From JBOGXB01 sp050694215 (GTDB taxonomy: Bacteria > Actinomycetota > CADDZG01 > WHSQ01), in contig JBOGXB010000036.1 of NCBI GenBank assembly GCA_050694215.1, positions 1 to 21,341 on the forward strand: a stretch of DNA of 21,341 bases, read 5' to 3'. The notes under the pieces are model-generated. The model did no database searches, had not been told where the DNA came from, and saw only the letters and a program-made list of their open reading frames with translations. Positions 1-7,604 of this stretch are shown here, in pieces. The position numbers and the translations under genes were made by a program. Each line of letters starts with the position of its first letter. Positions within the stretch are counted from its first letter, which is position 1.

Positions 1-1266
1 GTAGTACTCGCGAAAGACGACCTCCCCCTGGTCGTAGTACTCCACGAACTGATCGGTTCGAGTCCTGATCGACGCCCATCGATTGCATAGCCCGACGTTG
101 CACCAGTACTCCAGGAGGATGCGATCACGTCTCCAGGTCGGATCCAGAAGCGAGCGCCCATCCATGGGCGTGGCCGGATGCTGCCGGACGGCCGCTGCCT
201 GGAGGACGGTGGGGGCGATGTCGATGTTGGCCGCCCAGCGGCTGTTTCTCACTCCCCGCGGAAGATGTCCCGGCCACCGCGCCATCATGGGGACATGAAC
301 CGACTGCGAGTAGGGGGTTCCCTTGTTATTGAGACCGTGTTCGCTCCACTGGTAGCCGTTGTCCGAGATGAAGAACACGAGGGTGTCGTTCTCACCCTGA
401 GCCGAGAGCTCATCAAAGATCGCCTTCACCATGTCGTCGACGGAGGCCAGTGAACGGAACTGCTTCCTGCGGACCCAGTTCGCGTGGCGGATGCTCCGTC
501 CCGAACGCTGAACGTAGAGGGGTTTATCACTCTTATCCTTCTCGAACACCGCGCGATTCCCCTCCCACCGACCCACCGGAAGACCTTTATAGAGGTGCTC
601 GGGCGGCGCTGGGATATGGGGTGCCTTGGGAGCCACGTAGAGATACCAAGGTGTCTCACCAGAGTTGCGCCTGATGAAGCCGGTAGCGCGCCTGCGCATG
701 ACTCTCGTGATGTAGCCATTTGTGAACGTCGTGTCACCGTTGACGTTGAAGGGATAGCCGTACCATTTCTCACCTCCATCCTCAGGCGCGTTTCTTCCAT
801 CCACCGTGGCCCACTCATCGAAATGAGGCGGCTGGGCTGAGAACTCCCACGGTTGATTCAGGAACTTTCCGATAACCCCTGTGTGGTAACCGGCATCGTC
901 CAGATACCTCTGGATGGTCGTTGAATGATCGAGGGCGGCGGCTCCTGGCTCGCCGGCGCCGGAGTTGCTCTTGACGCGGTGATTGTGGGCATAGCGCCCG
1001 GTCATGATCGAGGCGCGGGAGGGGCAGCAGAGCGGCGTTGTGACGAAGGCCGGTGAATACAGGACGCCCTGCCGGACGAATCGCCTGCGAGTCTCGGGCA
1101 TCATGGACAGCCCGTCCCGCTGATCGTCCGTGACGATGATCAGGATGTTGGGTCTCGTGTCCTTAGCCTTCGCCAAGGGAGCTCGATGTGCGGAGCACAC
1201 CCCCATCGCCAGTACTGCGGAGACGACAAAGCTGGAAACTCTTCGAAATCTCGTTGTCGGCTTCAT
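1..1266 (-). CDS. Secreted type I sulfatase, 3' end beyond the window
   Basis: Hydrolyses a sulfate ester, probably outside the membrane; the substrate cannot be told from sequence. The frame is open from ATG at 1266 to base 1, giving 422 residues with no stop. Residues 1 to about 28 are a Sec-type signal (basic start, then VSSFVVSAVLAMG) without a clean lipobox. The metal-binding Asp pair is D47-D48 (IVTDDQ). The signature CCPSR starts at Cys80, which would be converted to formylglycine. GKFLNQ (133-138) is close to the second sulfatase signature. APHIP (215-219), SDNG (301-304) and Lys315 match further active-site elements. Family members usually have about 450-550 residues, so roughly the last fifth is missing. 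Cys80 needs a formylglycine-generating enzyme, not seen here. The ribosome site is weak. GC in this gene is lower than in the TCA genes (about 53% in one 60-base line), which hints at acquisition. Confidence 0.93.
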   Translation of the reverse strand, partial: MKPTTRFRRVSSFVVSAVLAMGVCSAHRAPLAKAKDTRPNILIIVTDDQRDGLSMMPETRRRFVRQGVLYSPAFVTTPLCCPSRASIMTGRYAHNHRVKSNSGAGEPGAAALDHSTTIQRYLDDAGYHTGVIGKFLNQPWEFSAQPPHFDEWATVDGRNAPEDGGEKWYGYPFNVNGDTTFTNGYITRVMRRRATGFIRRNSGETPWYLYVAPKAPHIPAPPEHLYKGLPVGRWEGNRAVFEKDKSDKPLYVQRSGRSIRHANWVRRKQFRSLASVDDMVKAIFDELSAQGENDTLVFFISDNGYQWSEHGLNNKGTPYSQSVHVPMMARWPGHLPRGVRNSRWAANIDIAPTVLQAAAVRQHPATPMDGRSLLDPTWRRDRILLEYWCNVGLCNRWASIRTRTDQFVEYYDQGEVVFREYY

Positions 1267-1936
1267 GAGCCGACGGTGATTCCAAAGAGCGATCCATTCT
1301 GTTGGTCACGTAACCATTACGGCGTTTGCACACCAACAGGGTCACCCTGCACGCACTCCACGCCCGCTTGCATCCAACTGCCGGGAGCATCTGAGACCAG
1401 TGCTCACCAGACGAGCGTTGCACTTAGCGCGACCCAGTTGTCCGTAGGTCGTCCTCGAGTCAACAGTCGATGAGGAGATCGGCAATTCGCCCAACAGTGA
1501 GCCCGGTTCTGTACCTGAGATCGCGGACGGCTCCCACTCTGCCGCCGAGAAGCTGGCAGAGTGGGAGGAGCCGTCGATCCTGGTCCGTAACGACCCTCCG
1601 GCCCACGGCCGGTCCTACCTAGCGGCCTCTGACCCTACGGATGCGCACCTGCCGCATCCAGCACTCACCTATCGAGCGATGCATCGGAGCCTCCTCTCCC
1701 GGCGCCACCGTTGGGGGTGCTTTCGTCAAGCGTGAGTGCGAGAGCCGCCGACACTCGTCTTGCGGACAACGGGTTCGGTGTCGTCTCGCTTACACGGAGC
1801 GAGTGAGTCCGCTTGGACTGGTGCGAGGGGCGGGCGCGATCAAAATCCTCGAGGGCCCTTCTCGCGGGCTCGAATTAGATGTAGACCGGTTGGGAGAGGT
1901 GAGTTCCCACTGCGTGGGTCCGTGTCGCGCGAGGCG
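1267..1936. other. Divergent intergenic region between sulfatase and cyclase
   Basis: I see no convincing gene in these 670 bases; the open frames here have no recognisable protein features. Two structures stand out: the strong hairpin at 1526-1575 and an imperfect 12-bp palindrome GGTCACGTAACC at 1304-1315, 38 bases upstream of the sulfatase start, which could be an operator. Promoters for both flanking genes must lie here, but I could not assign boxes with confidence. Confidence 0.5.
1526..1575. repeat. Long hairpin, 18-bp stem
   Basis: The left arm 1526-1543 (GACGGCTCCCACTCTGCC) pairs completely with the right arm 1555-1575. The right arm carries three extra bases as a bulge, and the loop is 11 bases. 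There is no T-run on either side, so it is not a classical intrinsic terminator. It lies between divergently transcribed genes, where a terminator is not obviously needed. It could be a transcription block, part of a small RNA, or a regulator site. Confidence 0.75.
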
Positions 1937-3793
1937 ATGAAGATGCGCTCAAAGACAGCCAAGGTCGATGTCGGAGCAGCCGCCTTCGTCTTCACCGACG
2001 TCGTCAGCTCGACCCAGCTGCTCGAATCTTTGGGCGATGATCACGCCGACAGGCTGCGACGCCTCCACTTCCGCGTCCTCCGATCGACCGTGGCGCCTTT
2101 CAGGGGGCGCGAGGTCAAGAGCCTCGGCGACGGTCTGATGGTCGTGTTCCGGAGCAGCGTCGACGCCCTCAGGTGTGCCGTGGCGATGCAGCGAGCCATC
2201 GATAGACACAACGAGAGGCACCCGAGTGGAGCCCTGCAGATCCGCATCGGCGTCCACGTCGGCGAGTCCGTCGAGGAGGAAGGCGATTACTTCGGGACGC
2301 CGGTTGTCGTTGCAAAGCGCCTATGCGACAAGGCCGGTGGAGGTCAGATCCTCATCTCAGGGACCATCAGGAGTCTGGTGGGGTCCCGCGGGAACCTCTT
2401 ATACCGCGACTGCGGGACGATCGAGCTGAAGGGCATCACACAACCGATGCCGGCACACGAGGTCCTGTGGCAGCCGGTGGACGGTGCCGAAACCGACGTG
2501 GAGGAAACGGAGGCCGAGCCTGCCCTTGCCAAACCATCGAGGAGATTGGGGACCTCTCTGGTAGTGCTCGGGCTCGCTTTCGGTGCGGTTATAGGAGCCG
2601 TCGTCGTGTTGAGCTCGCGCGACGTCCTGGACGGCGGATCCTCTTCGCGGCCTTCCACAGTCACATCTCCCCTGAGCTGGGTTCGCGTCCACGACAACGA
2701 CCTTGGGGGACCGGGAACGCAAAAAATCAAGAGGGTGATCGCGGTCGATGAGGGCTTCATCGGCGTGGGGAGGGACACGGCTGCGGGTGACCACGATGCG
2801 GCCGTGTGGTCGGCGCGCGCTGACGGGCTCGACTGGACTCGCAACACGGATCCCGACAATGCTTTGGGAGGGCCGGGCAGCCAGGAGGTATGGGATGTCG
2901 AAGCGAGAGAGGGCACCGGTCTCGTGGCCGTGGGCACGGACGATCCAGGAAACGACCTCGACGCCGCCGCGTGGATCAGTCGCGACGGCGTCGAATGGAG
3001 CCGCGTCGAGCACGACGAAGCTGTCTTTGGAGGAAGCCAAAACCAGGTTCTACAACGAGTCACTGCGACCGCGACTGGATTCGTTGCAGTCGGGAGTGAC
3101 TCCTCCGGGGGAGACCACGACGCCGCGGTGTGGTTCACCAGCGATGGCGTCTCGTGGGTCCGGGAGGGGCTCGAGCAGCAGACCCTAGGGGGTGACGCGG
3201 ATCAACAGATGCGCGACGCCGTCTCCTTGGAGGATGGCCGTGTAGTGGCTGTTGGCTACGACGGTCTCAAAGGGGACTACGACGCTGCTGCATGGGTCGG
3301 CAGGGACAGCCGATGGCGCCGGGTCGCGATCCCGACAGAGGTAGCAGGGGGACCCGGTGATCAGATCATGACCTCGGTCACTGCATTCGATGGCGGCCTG
3401 GTCATCTCCGGCCGCGAGGTCCAGGGGGGAAGTGATGGTGTGATCTGGTACGTCACGGAAAACGGCGAGTGGAATCGCGTGGCGCGCGACCACGCCTTCT
3501 CAGGCCCTGGAGATCAGACCATATGGGGCGTGACAAACTCCCCTATCGGGCTACTTGCTTCCGGAAACGACAGTCAAGGCGGGGGCTTCGATGCGGTGCT
3601 GTGGCGCTCTCTCGACGGCCGTCGCTGGGAGCGTGTGCCGCGCGATGAGGGTGTGTTCGGTGGAGACGCAGGGCAGGAGATGAGGTGGGTGGCATCCAGC
3701 CCGACGCGAGCGGTAGCGGTTGGAAGCGACAGCTCCTCGGGGAGCGTAGACGCGGCGGTCTGGGTGGCAAGCTTGGAACCAGACGCCGAGTAG
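1937..3793 (+). CDS. Class III nucleotide cyclase with extracytoplasmic seven-repeat domain
   Basis: Predicted membrane enzyme making cAMP (possibly cGMP). With ATG 1937 as residue 1 (618 aa), residues about 14-180 form a class III cyclase domain. FTDVVSST (19-26) supplies metal Asp21, and KSLGDG supplies Lys61 and metal Asp65. The YFGTPVVVAKRL segment keeps the transition-state Arg128 but has Val124 where Asn is usual. Residues 204-227 are one membrane helix. Residues 248 to the end are seven repeats of about 52 residues (W-x-R-V, GGPG-x-Q, GxVAVGxD, DAAVW), as expected for a seven-bladed beta-propeller outside the cell. ATG 1943 is an alternative start, with GAGG at 1931-1934 eight bases upstream. 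GTG 1736 would add 67 residues of non-domain sequence and is less likely. The gene converges on the Crp-family gene, with 39 bases between them. Confidence 0.9.
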   Translation: MKMRSKTAKVDVGAAAFVFTDVVSSTQLLESLGDDHADRLRRLHFRVLRSTVAPFRGREVKSLGDGLMVVFRSSVDALRCAVAMQRAIDRHNERHPSGALQIRIGVHVGESVEEEGDYFGTPVVVAKRLCDKAGGGQILISGTIRSLVGSRGNLLYRDCGTIELKGITQPMPAHEVLWQPVDGAETDVEETEAEPALAKPSRRLGTSLVVLGLAFGAVIGAVVVLSSRDVLDGGSSSRPSTVTSPLSWVRVHDNDLGGPGTQKIKRVIAVDEGFIGVGRDTAAGDHDAAVWSARADGLDWTRNTDPDNALGGPGSQEVWDVEAREGTGLVAVGTDDPGNDLDAAAWISRDGVEWSRVEHDEAVFGGSQNQVLQRVTATATGFVAVGSDSSGGDHDAAVWFTSDGVSWVREGLEQQTLGGDADQQMRDAVSLEDGRVVAVGYDGLKGDYDAAAWVGRDSRWRRVAIPTEVAGGPGDQIMTSVTAFDGGLVISGREVQGGSDGVIWYVTENGEWNRVARDHAFSGPGDQTIWGVTNSPIGLLASGNDSQGGGFDAVLWRSLDGRRWERVPRDEGVFGGDAGQEMRWVASSPTRAVAVGSDSSSGSVDAAVWVASLEPDAE

Positions 3794-3832
3794 GGCCCTT
3801 GGGACTCAATACGGAATGGCCGATTGGGAGGA

Positions 3833-4525
3833 CTACTGCGCAGCCCGGCGCCTGAGCGCCGATTCCTCCTTGATCTTGAGCTTTCGACCCTCGAGCTCCA
3901 CGTAGCCGCGTTGCTCGAAGCTCCTGAGGATCTGATTGACGGTGGGCCGAGACCCTCCAACCATCCGCGCGAGCGTCTCCTGGCTCAACTGAAGGTCGAC
4001 ACTGATGCCGTCTTCCGTCCGTGTGCCGCGCTCCTCGGCGATTCCGAGGAGCAGTTTGGCCACGCGACCGGGAAGGTCGAGGAACACCAGATCGGACGCC
4101 TGCTCGAGCACTCGGCGTAGAAGGCCACCCAGGGAACGGTGCAGCGTCTGTATCAGCTGGGGCGTCTGCTGCAGTACGCCAACGAAGGCCGGCTGGGTCA
4201 GGGCCACCAGAGTGGTGGACTCAACCGCCTTCGCCGAAGCCGACCGAGGCCCGCCGTCGATAACCGCCAGCTCACCAAACATGTCGGGGCTTTCGAGGTT
4301 GGCCAGCACCATCTCCTCTCCGTCCTCAGAGGTGACGAACAACCTGATGAGCCCGTCGGCGACCACGTAGAGGGACTCTCCAGGGTCCCCTTGATGAAAG
4401 ATGAAGTCGCCTTTGGAGAAGCGACGAGTGAGCATCCTCTCGGCGATGGAGGCGCGGACATCCTCGTCGAGCCCGCCAAAGAGCTGTGTCTCGCCCAGCA
4501 GCCGAACGACCTGTTCCGTCCTCAT
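3833..4525 (-). CDS. Crp/Fnr-family transcriptional regulator
   Basis: Cyclic-nucleotide-responsive DNA-binding protein of 230 residues, the usual length for this family. Residues about 10-120 form the cyclic nucleotide-binding fold. Its phosphate-binding cassette (83-100, MFGELAVIDGGPRSASAKA) keeps Glu85, Arg94 and Ser95, so cAMP binding is plausible. A long dimerisation helix follows (about 122-146). The winged helix spans 178-225, with the helix-turn-helix at LSQETLARMVGGSRPTVNQI (180-199). There are no Cys residues for an Fnr-type iron-sulfur cluster. The overall pattern resembles mycobacterial and E. coli CRP. ATG 4525 has a strong AGGAGG just upstream. The gene is last in the icd-mdh-thioredoxin-crp series, 42 bases after the preceding stop, and meets the cyclase tail to tail. 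Targets cannot be read from this window. Confidence 0.93.
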   Translation of the reverse strand: MRTEQVVRLLGETQLFGGLDEDVRASIAERMLTRRFSKGDFIFHQGDPGESLYVVADGLIRLFVTSEDGEEMVLANLESPDMFGELAVIDGGPRSASAKAVESTTLVALTQPAFVGVLQQTPQLIQTLHRSLGGLLRRVLEQASDLVFLDLPGRVAKLLLGIAEERGTRTEDGISVDLQLSQETLARMVGGSRPTVNQILRSFEQRGYVELEGRKLKIKEESALRRRAAQ

Positions 4526-4567
4526 GCCCCTCCTCGCGCTCAGGACAGGTATAGCCGCGGACGGCTC

Positions 4568-5320
4568 TCAGTACAACGCCATAGAGAGGGATCTGCGCGC
4601 CCTGAGCGCGCGCGGATCGTCGGGGGGGAGTGCCTCGAGGAGCTCGAGCAGATGGATGCGAGCGCGCTCCGCTGCTTCCGCGTCCGCGCTTCGGACGACG
4701 TCGATCAATCTTCCGGCCGCGGCGTCGACGTCGCCGCGGATGGCTTCGAGGTCGGCCAGTTCGAGCACGGCGTCCAGATCGTCGCCGTTCGACTCCACCC
4801 TGCGGCGGAGCTCTGACTCGTCGAGCCCTTCCGTCCGCTGTGCGAGCTTGACCCTGGAGAGACCGAGGCGAGCGTCGTCGTTGCCCGGCTCCTCCGTTAG
4901 GGCCTCTTCATAGGCTCGCTGCGCGTCCCCTAGCTCGCCCCTCTGCTCGGCGATGAGACCGCGCTCGACCGCGACGTCGGCTCGAGTCGGCCCGAGCTGC
5001 CTCAGCCATGCGCGAACGTGCGGCTCGGGCAGCGCGCCGGTGAACTCCGCGATCTGTTTTCCGTCCTTGAAGGCACGTACCGCCGGGATGCCCTGCACCC
5101 CCGCTGCGGCCGCAAGTGACGGGTTCGCGTCGACGTCGACCTTGGCGAGCACCCAGGAGCCGCCCGCCCCGGTCGCGAGGTTCTCGAGTATGGGTCCCAG
5201 GACGCGGCAGGGTCCGCACCACGCAGCCCAGAAATCCACAACCACGGGAACCTCGGAGGAGCGGTCGAGGACATGTTCCTTGAAGGTGGACTCGTCCACG
5301 TCGAAGATCGAAGAGGTCAT
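4568..5320 (-). CDS. cnoX: Thioredoxin-TPR protein of the CnoX (YbbN) type
   Basis: Likely a cytoplasmic chaperone-linked thioredoxin (chaperedoxin). From ATG 5320 the protein is 250 residues. Residues 1-110 form a thioredoxin fold with the active site WCGPC (34-38) and the cis-Pro of GIPA (Pro79). Residues about 112-250 are helical TPR-like repeats (RGELGDAQRAYEEALTEEPG). The C-terminus LSMALY resembles the end of E. coli CnoX (LYALLY), and the length agrees. E. coli CnoX lacks the full CxxC, whereas here both cysteines are present, so true disulfide or reductase activity is possible. An in-frame ATG at 5341 is an alternative start; neither has a good ribosome site, and 5320 fits the family's short N-terminus. 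The gene lies 47 bases after mdh in the same direction, probably the same operon. Confidence 0.88.
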   Translation of the reverse strand: MTSSIFDVDESTFKEHVLDRSSEVPVVVDFWAAWCGPCRVLGPILENLATGAGGSWVLAKVDVDANPSLAAAAGVQGIPAVRAFKDGKQIAEFTGALPEPHVRAWLRQLGPTRADVAVERGLIAEQRGELGDAQRAYEEALTEEPGNDDARLGLSRVKLAQRTEGLDESELRRRVESNGDDLDAVLELADLEAIRGDVDAAAGRLIDVVRSADAEAAERARIHLLELLEALPPDDPRALRARRSLSMALY

Positions 5321-5367
5321 CTCGTCTGTGGACAACCGCATCGGCTCACGGATGCTTCCCCCGGGGT

Positions 5368-6303
5368 CTAGGTGCGGCGCTCGTCCAGCTCCTTGCACTT
5401 GGCCCGGATCGCCTCGGCCGCCTCCTCGAGCCAGGCGCGCTCGGCCTCATCGAGATCGAGCTCGATGATCTCCTTCACACCGCTGCGGCCGAGCTTCGCG
5501 GGCACGCCGAGATACACATCGGATATCCCGTACTGGCCGGTCGTCCACGCGCACGTGGGTAGGACCTCGTTGGTATCGCCCAGGATCGCGTCGACCATGC
5601 GAGCGGCCGACGCGGACGGAGTGAAGAAGGCACTGCCCTTCTTCAGATACGCGACGATCTCGGCCCCCGCATCACGCGTGCGTCGAAACAGCTCCTCGAG
5701 CTCTGCTTCGCCGAGGAGCTCGGGCAGCGGCTTGCCCTCCACGCTCGCGTGGCGCGGGAGGGCCACCATCTGGTCGCCGTGCGAACCGAGCGTAATGGCC
5801 TCGACGGATGTGGGGGCGACGCCGAGCTTCTCTGCAATGAAGAACCGAAGGCGAGACGAGTCGAGCACGCCGGCCATCCCCATCACCCGCTCCTTAGAGA
5901 AGCCGGACACGATGGAGGCGAGGTACGTCATCTCGTCGAGGGGGTTTGAGACGACGATGATGACCGCGTTGGGAGAGTGCTCTGCGATTTGGTCTGTGAC
6001 CCCACCCACGATCTCGGAGTTCTTGTCGAGCAGATCCATGCGGCTCATTCCCGGCTTGCGCGGGAGACCCGCCGTGATCACGACGACGTCGGATCCGGCG
6101 GTGTCCGCGTAATCGTTGGACCCCTTGACCAGGCTCTCGAATCCCACGACCGGTGCGGACTGATTGATGTCCAGCGCGAGCCCCTGCGGAAGGCCATCCA
6201 CTATGTCGGTCATGACGACCTCGTCCGCGAGGTTTCGCTCGGCGATCCTGCGCGCGGTGTTGGACCCCACGTTCCCGGCCCCGACGACCGTGACTTTGCT
6301 CAT
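5368..6303 (-). CDS. mdh: Malate dehydrogenase
   Basis: Interconverts malate and oxaloacetate with NAD in the TCA cycle. The 311 residues fit the LDH-like malate dehydrogenase group. The N-terminal Rossmann fold shows GAGNVG (8-13) and Asp33, which favours NAD over NADP. The substrate loop PRKPGMSR has Arg82 where lactate dehydrogenases carry Gln, which marks malate specificity, together with Arg88. VSNPLDEMTY and the catalytic-His motif GSHGDQM are present. ATG 6303 is preceded by GAGGAGGG with a four-base gap, a strong ribosome site. The gene follows icd by 65 bases and precedes the thioredoxin-TPR gene, so icd, mdh, cnoX and the Crp-family gene probably share transcripts. Confidence 0.97.
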   Translation of the reverse strand: MSKVTVVGAGNVGSNTARRIAERNLADEVVMTDIVDGLPQGLALDINQSAPVVGFESLVKGSNDYADTAGSDVVVITAGLPRKPGMSRMDLLDKNSEIVGGVTDQIAEHSPNAVIIVVSNPLDEMTYLASIVSGFSKERVMGMAGVLDSSRLRFFIAEKLGVAPTSVEAITLGSHGDQMVALPRHASVEGKPLPELLGEAELEELFRRTRDAGAEIVAYLKKGSAFFTPSASAARMVDAILGDTNEVLPTCAWTTGQYGISDVYLGVPAKLGRSGVKEIIELDLDEAERAWLEEAAEAIRAKCKELDERRT

Positions 6304-6368
6304 CGAACCCTCCTCTTCTGGACCCCCGAAACCGGCCGCAAGGGGGGCGCGAGTTACGAAAGAACGGG

Positions 6369-7478
6369 CTAGACCGAGTCTGCCTCGAGCTTCTGGATGA
6401 CCCCGTCGGCCACCTCCGAGGTTCCCACGGCCGTCGGGTCGTCGCGCGACGGCTTCATGTCGTATGTAACGTATTTGCCTTCGCGGATGACTCCGGCGAT
6501 CGCCTTCTCGAGACGGTCGGCGGCCCCGGTCTCGCCGAGATGGCGGAGCATCAACACTCCGGACAGCATCATCGCCATCGGGTTGACCTTGTTCTGACCC
6601 GCGTACTTGGGGGCCGAGCCGTGGGTCGGCTCGAAGACGGCCGCTTCATCCCCGATGTTCCCCCCCGGTGCGACGCCCAGCCCGCCGATGAGGCCCGCGC
6701 CGAGGTCTGAAACGATGTCGCCGTAGAGGTTCGGAAGCACGAGCACGTCGTAGAGCTCGGGCTTCTGGACGAGCTGCATGCACATGTTGTCCACGATGCG
6801 GTCCTCGAACTCGACACCGGAGTCCGAGTATTCGTTCTCGGCCACCTCACGCGCCGTCTTCAGGAACAGCCCGTCGGAGAATTTCATGATGTTGGCCTTG
6901 TGCACGGCGGTTACCTTCTTGCGACCGTTCTCGATCGCGTAGTCGAAAGCAGCTCTCACGATACGCTGAGTGCCGGTCACCGAGATCGGCTTTATCGAGA
7001 TGCCGGAGTCCTCCTTGATGCGCCGAGCTCCCAGGTCGGCAACGAAGTCGATCAGCTTGGTCGCCTCGGGAGATCCCTGCTCGAACTCGATCCCGGCGTA
7101 GAGATCCTCGTGGTTCTCACGCACGATGACGAGATCGATGCTCTCGAATCGTGACCTCACTCCGGGGTAGGACCTGCACGGCCGCAGGCACATGTAGAGA
7201 TCGAGCTCCTTGCGCAGCGCGACATTGACGCTCCGGAAGCCCGTACCTATGGGCGTTGTGATTGGACCCTTGATGGCGACCTTGTTCGCCCGAATCGACT
7301 CGAGCACGTGATCGGGCAGCGGCGTACCGTACTCGTCCATTACGCCGGTCCCCGCATCCTGCACGTCCCAGTCGAACCTCACTCCAGTGGCCTCCAGGAC
7401 GCGGCGAGTGGCCTCCGCGATCTCGGGGCCGGTACCGTCACCTGGGATGAGGGTGACGCGATGACTTCGTTGTGACAT
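6369..7478 (-). CDS. icd: Isocitrate dehydrogenase, short form, cofactor uncertain
   Basis: Oxidatively decarboxylates isocitrate to 2-oxoglutarate. The 369 residues begin with the beta-decarboxylating dehydrogenase motif LIPGDGTGPEI (10-20). Isocitrate-binding residues are recognisable: Ser83 and Asn85 in RSVNVALR, Arg89, Arg99, Arg120 and Tyr127 in VRENHEDLYAGIE. The catalytic Lys194 (VHKANI) and the metal Asp254 and Asp258 (YGDIVSD) are also present. RSVNVALR argues for isocitrate rather than isopropylmalate. In the cofactor pocket, Lys291-Tyr292 (HGSAPKYAG) and Tyr339 match the NADP-type residues 344, 345 and 391 of the E. coli enzyme, but the position of its Arg395 is Pro343. ATG 7478 has AGGAG eight bases upstream. 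It is divergent from citrate synthase. Confidence 0.94.
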   Translation of the reverse strand: MSQRSHRVTLIPGDGTGPEIAEATRRVLEATGVRFDWDVQDAGTGVMDEYGTPLPDHVLESIRANKVAIKGPITTPIGTGFRSVNVALRKELDLYMCLRPCRSYPGVRSRFESIDLVIVRENHEDLYAGIEFEQGSPEATKLIDFVADLGARRIKEDSGISIKPISVTGTQRIVRAAFDYAIENGRKKVTAVHKANIMKFSDGLFLKTAREVAENEYSDSGVEFEDRIVDNMCMQLVQKPELYDVLVLPNLYGDIVSDLGAGLIGGLGVAPGGNIGDEAAVFEPTHGSAPKYAGQNKVNPMAMMLSGVLMLRHLGETGAADRLEKAIAGVIREGKYVTYDMKPSRDDPTAVGTSEVADGVIQKLEADSV

Positions 7479-7498
7479 GGATAAAACTCCTGTTTGCG

Positions 7499-7516
7499 TA
7501 GGTCGGCCCTAACCTA
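7499..7516. promoter_or_regulatory. Possible operator between icd and citrate synthase
   Basis: TAGGTCGGCCCTAACCTA has 5-bp outer arms (TAGGT/ACCTA) and partly paired inner bases. It lies 21 bases upstream of the icd start in the region shared with the divergent citrate synthase gene, so one regulator bound here could act on both. A short dyad like this can occur by chance, and no binding protein is assigned. Confidence 0.25.
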
Positions 7517-7604
7517 CCTGATAGCCTTTTTGGGGGCCTCGGAGAAGGTGTTCAGACCCCCGCAAGAACCGAAGGAAGCGGGAGAGAAAGGGCACGAGTA
7601 TCGG

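Noticed and set aside
1579..1616. CCGTAAC at about 1585, considered as a third sigma target
   Set aside because: No CGTTAG-like box follows at 16-18 bases, so it lacks the second half of the promoter.
1736..1936. Upstream GTG start adding 67 residues to the cyclase
   Set aside because: The added stretch is Arg/Gly/Ser-rich without domain similarity, while ATG 1937 or 1943 lies next to GAGG and just before the cyclase fold.
2344..3138. Minus-strand open frame of 264 codons opposite the cyclase
   Set aside because: Its Ser/Pro/Thr-rich sequence mirrors the repeated cyclase coding strand; no domain or ribosome site.
3846..3861. Hairpin CGGCGC-CTGA-GCGCCG beyond the cyclase stop
   Set aside because: It lies inside the coding end of the Crp-family gene, has only six pairs and no T-run; a terminator role is possible but unsupported.
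5372..6112. Plus-strand open frame of 246 codons opposite mdh
   Set aside because: Ser/Arg-rich antisense shadow of a conserved gene.
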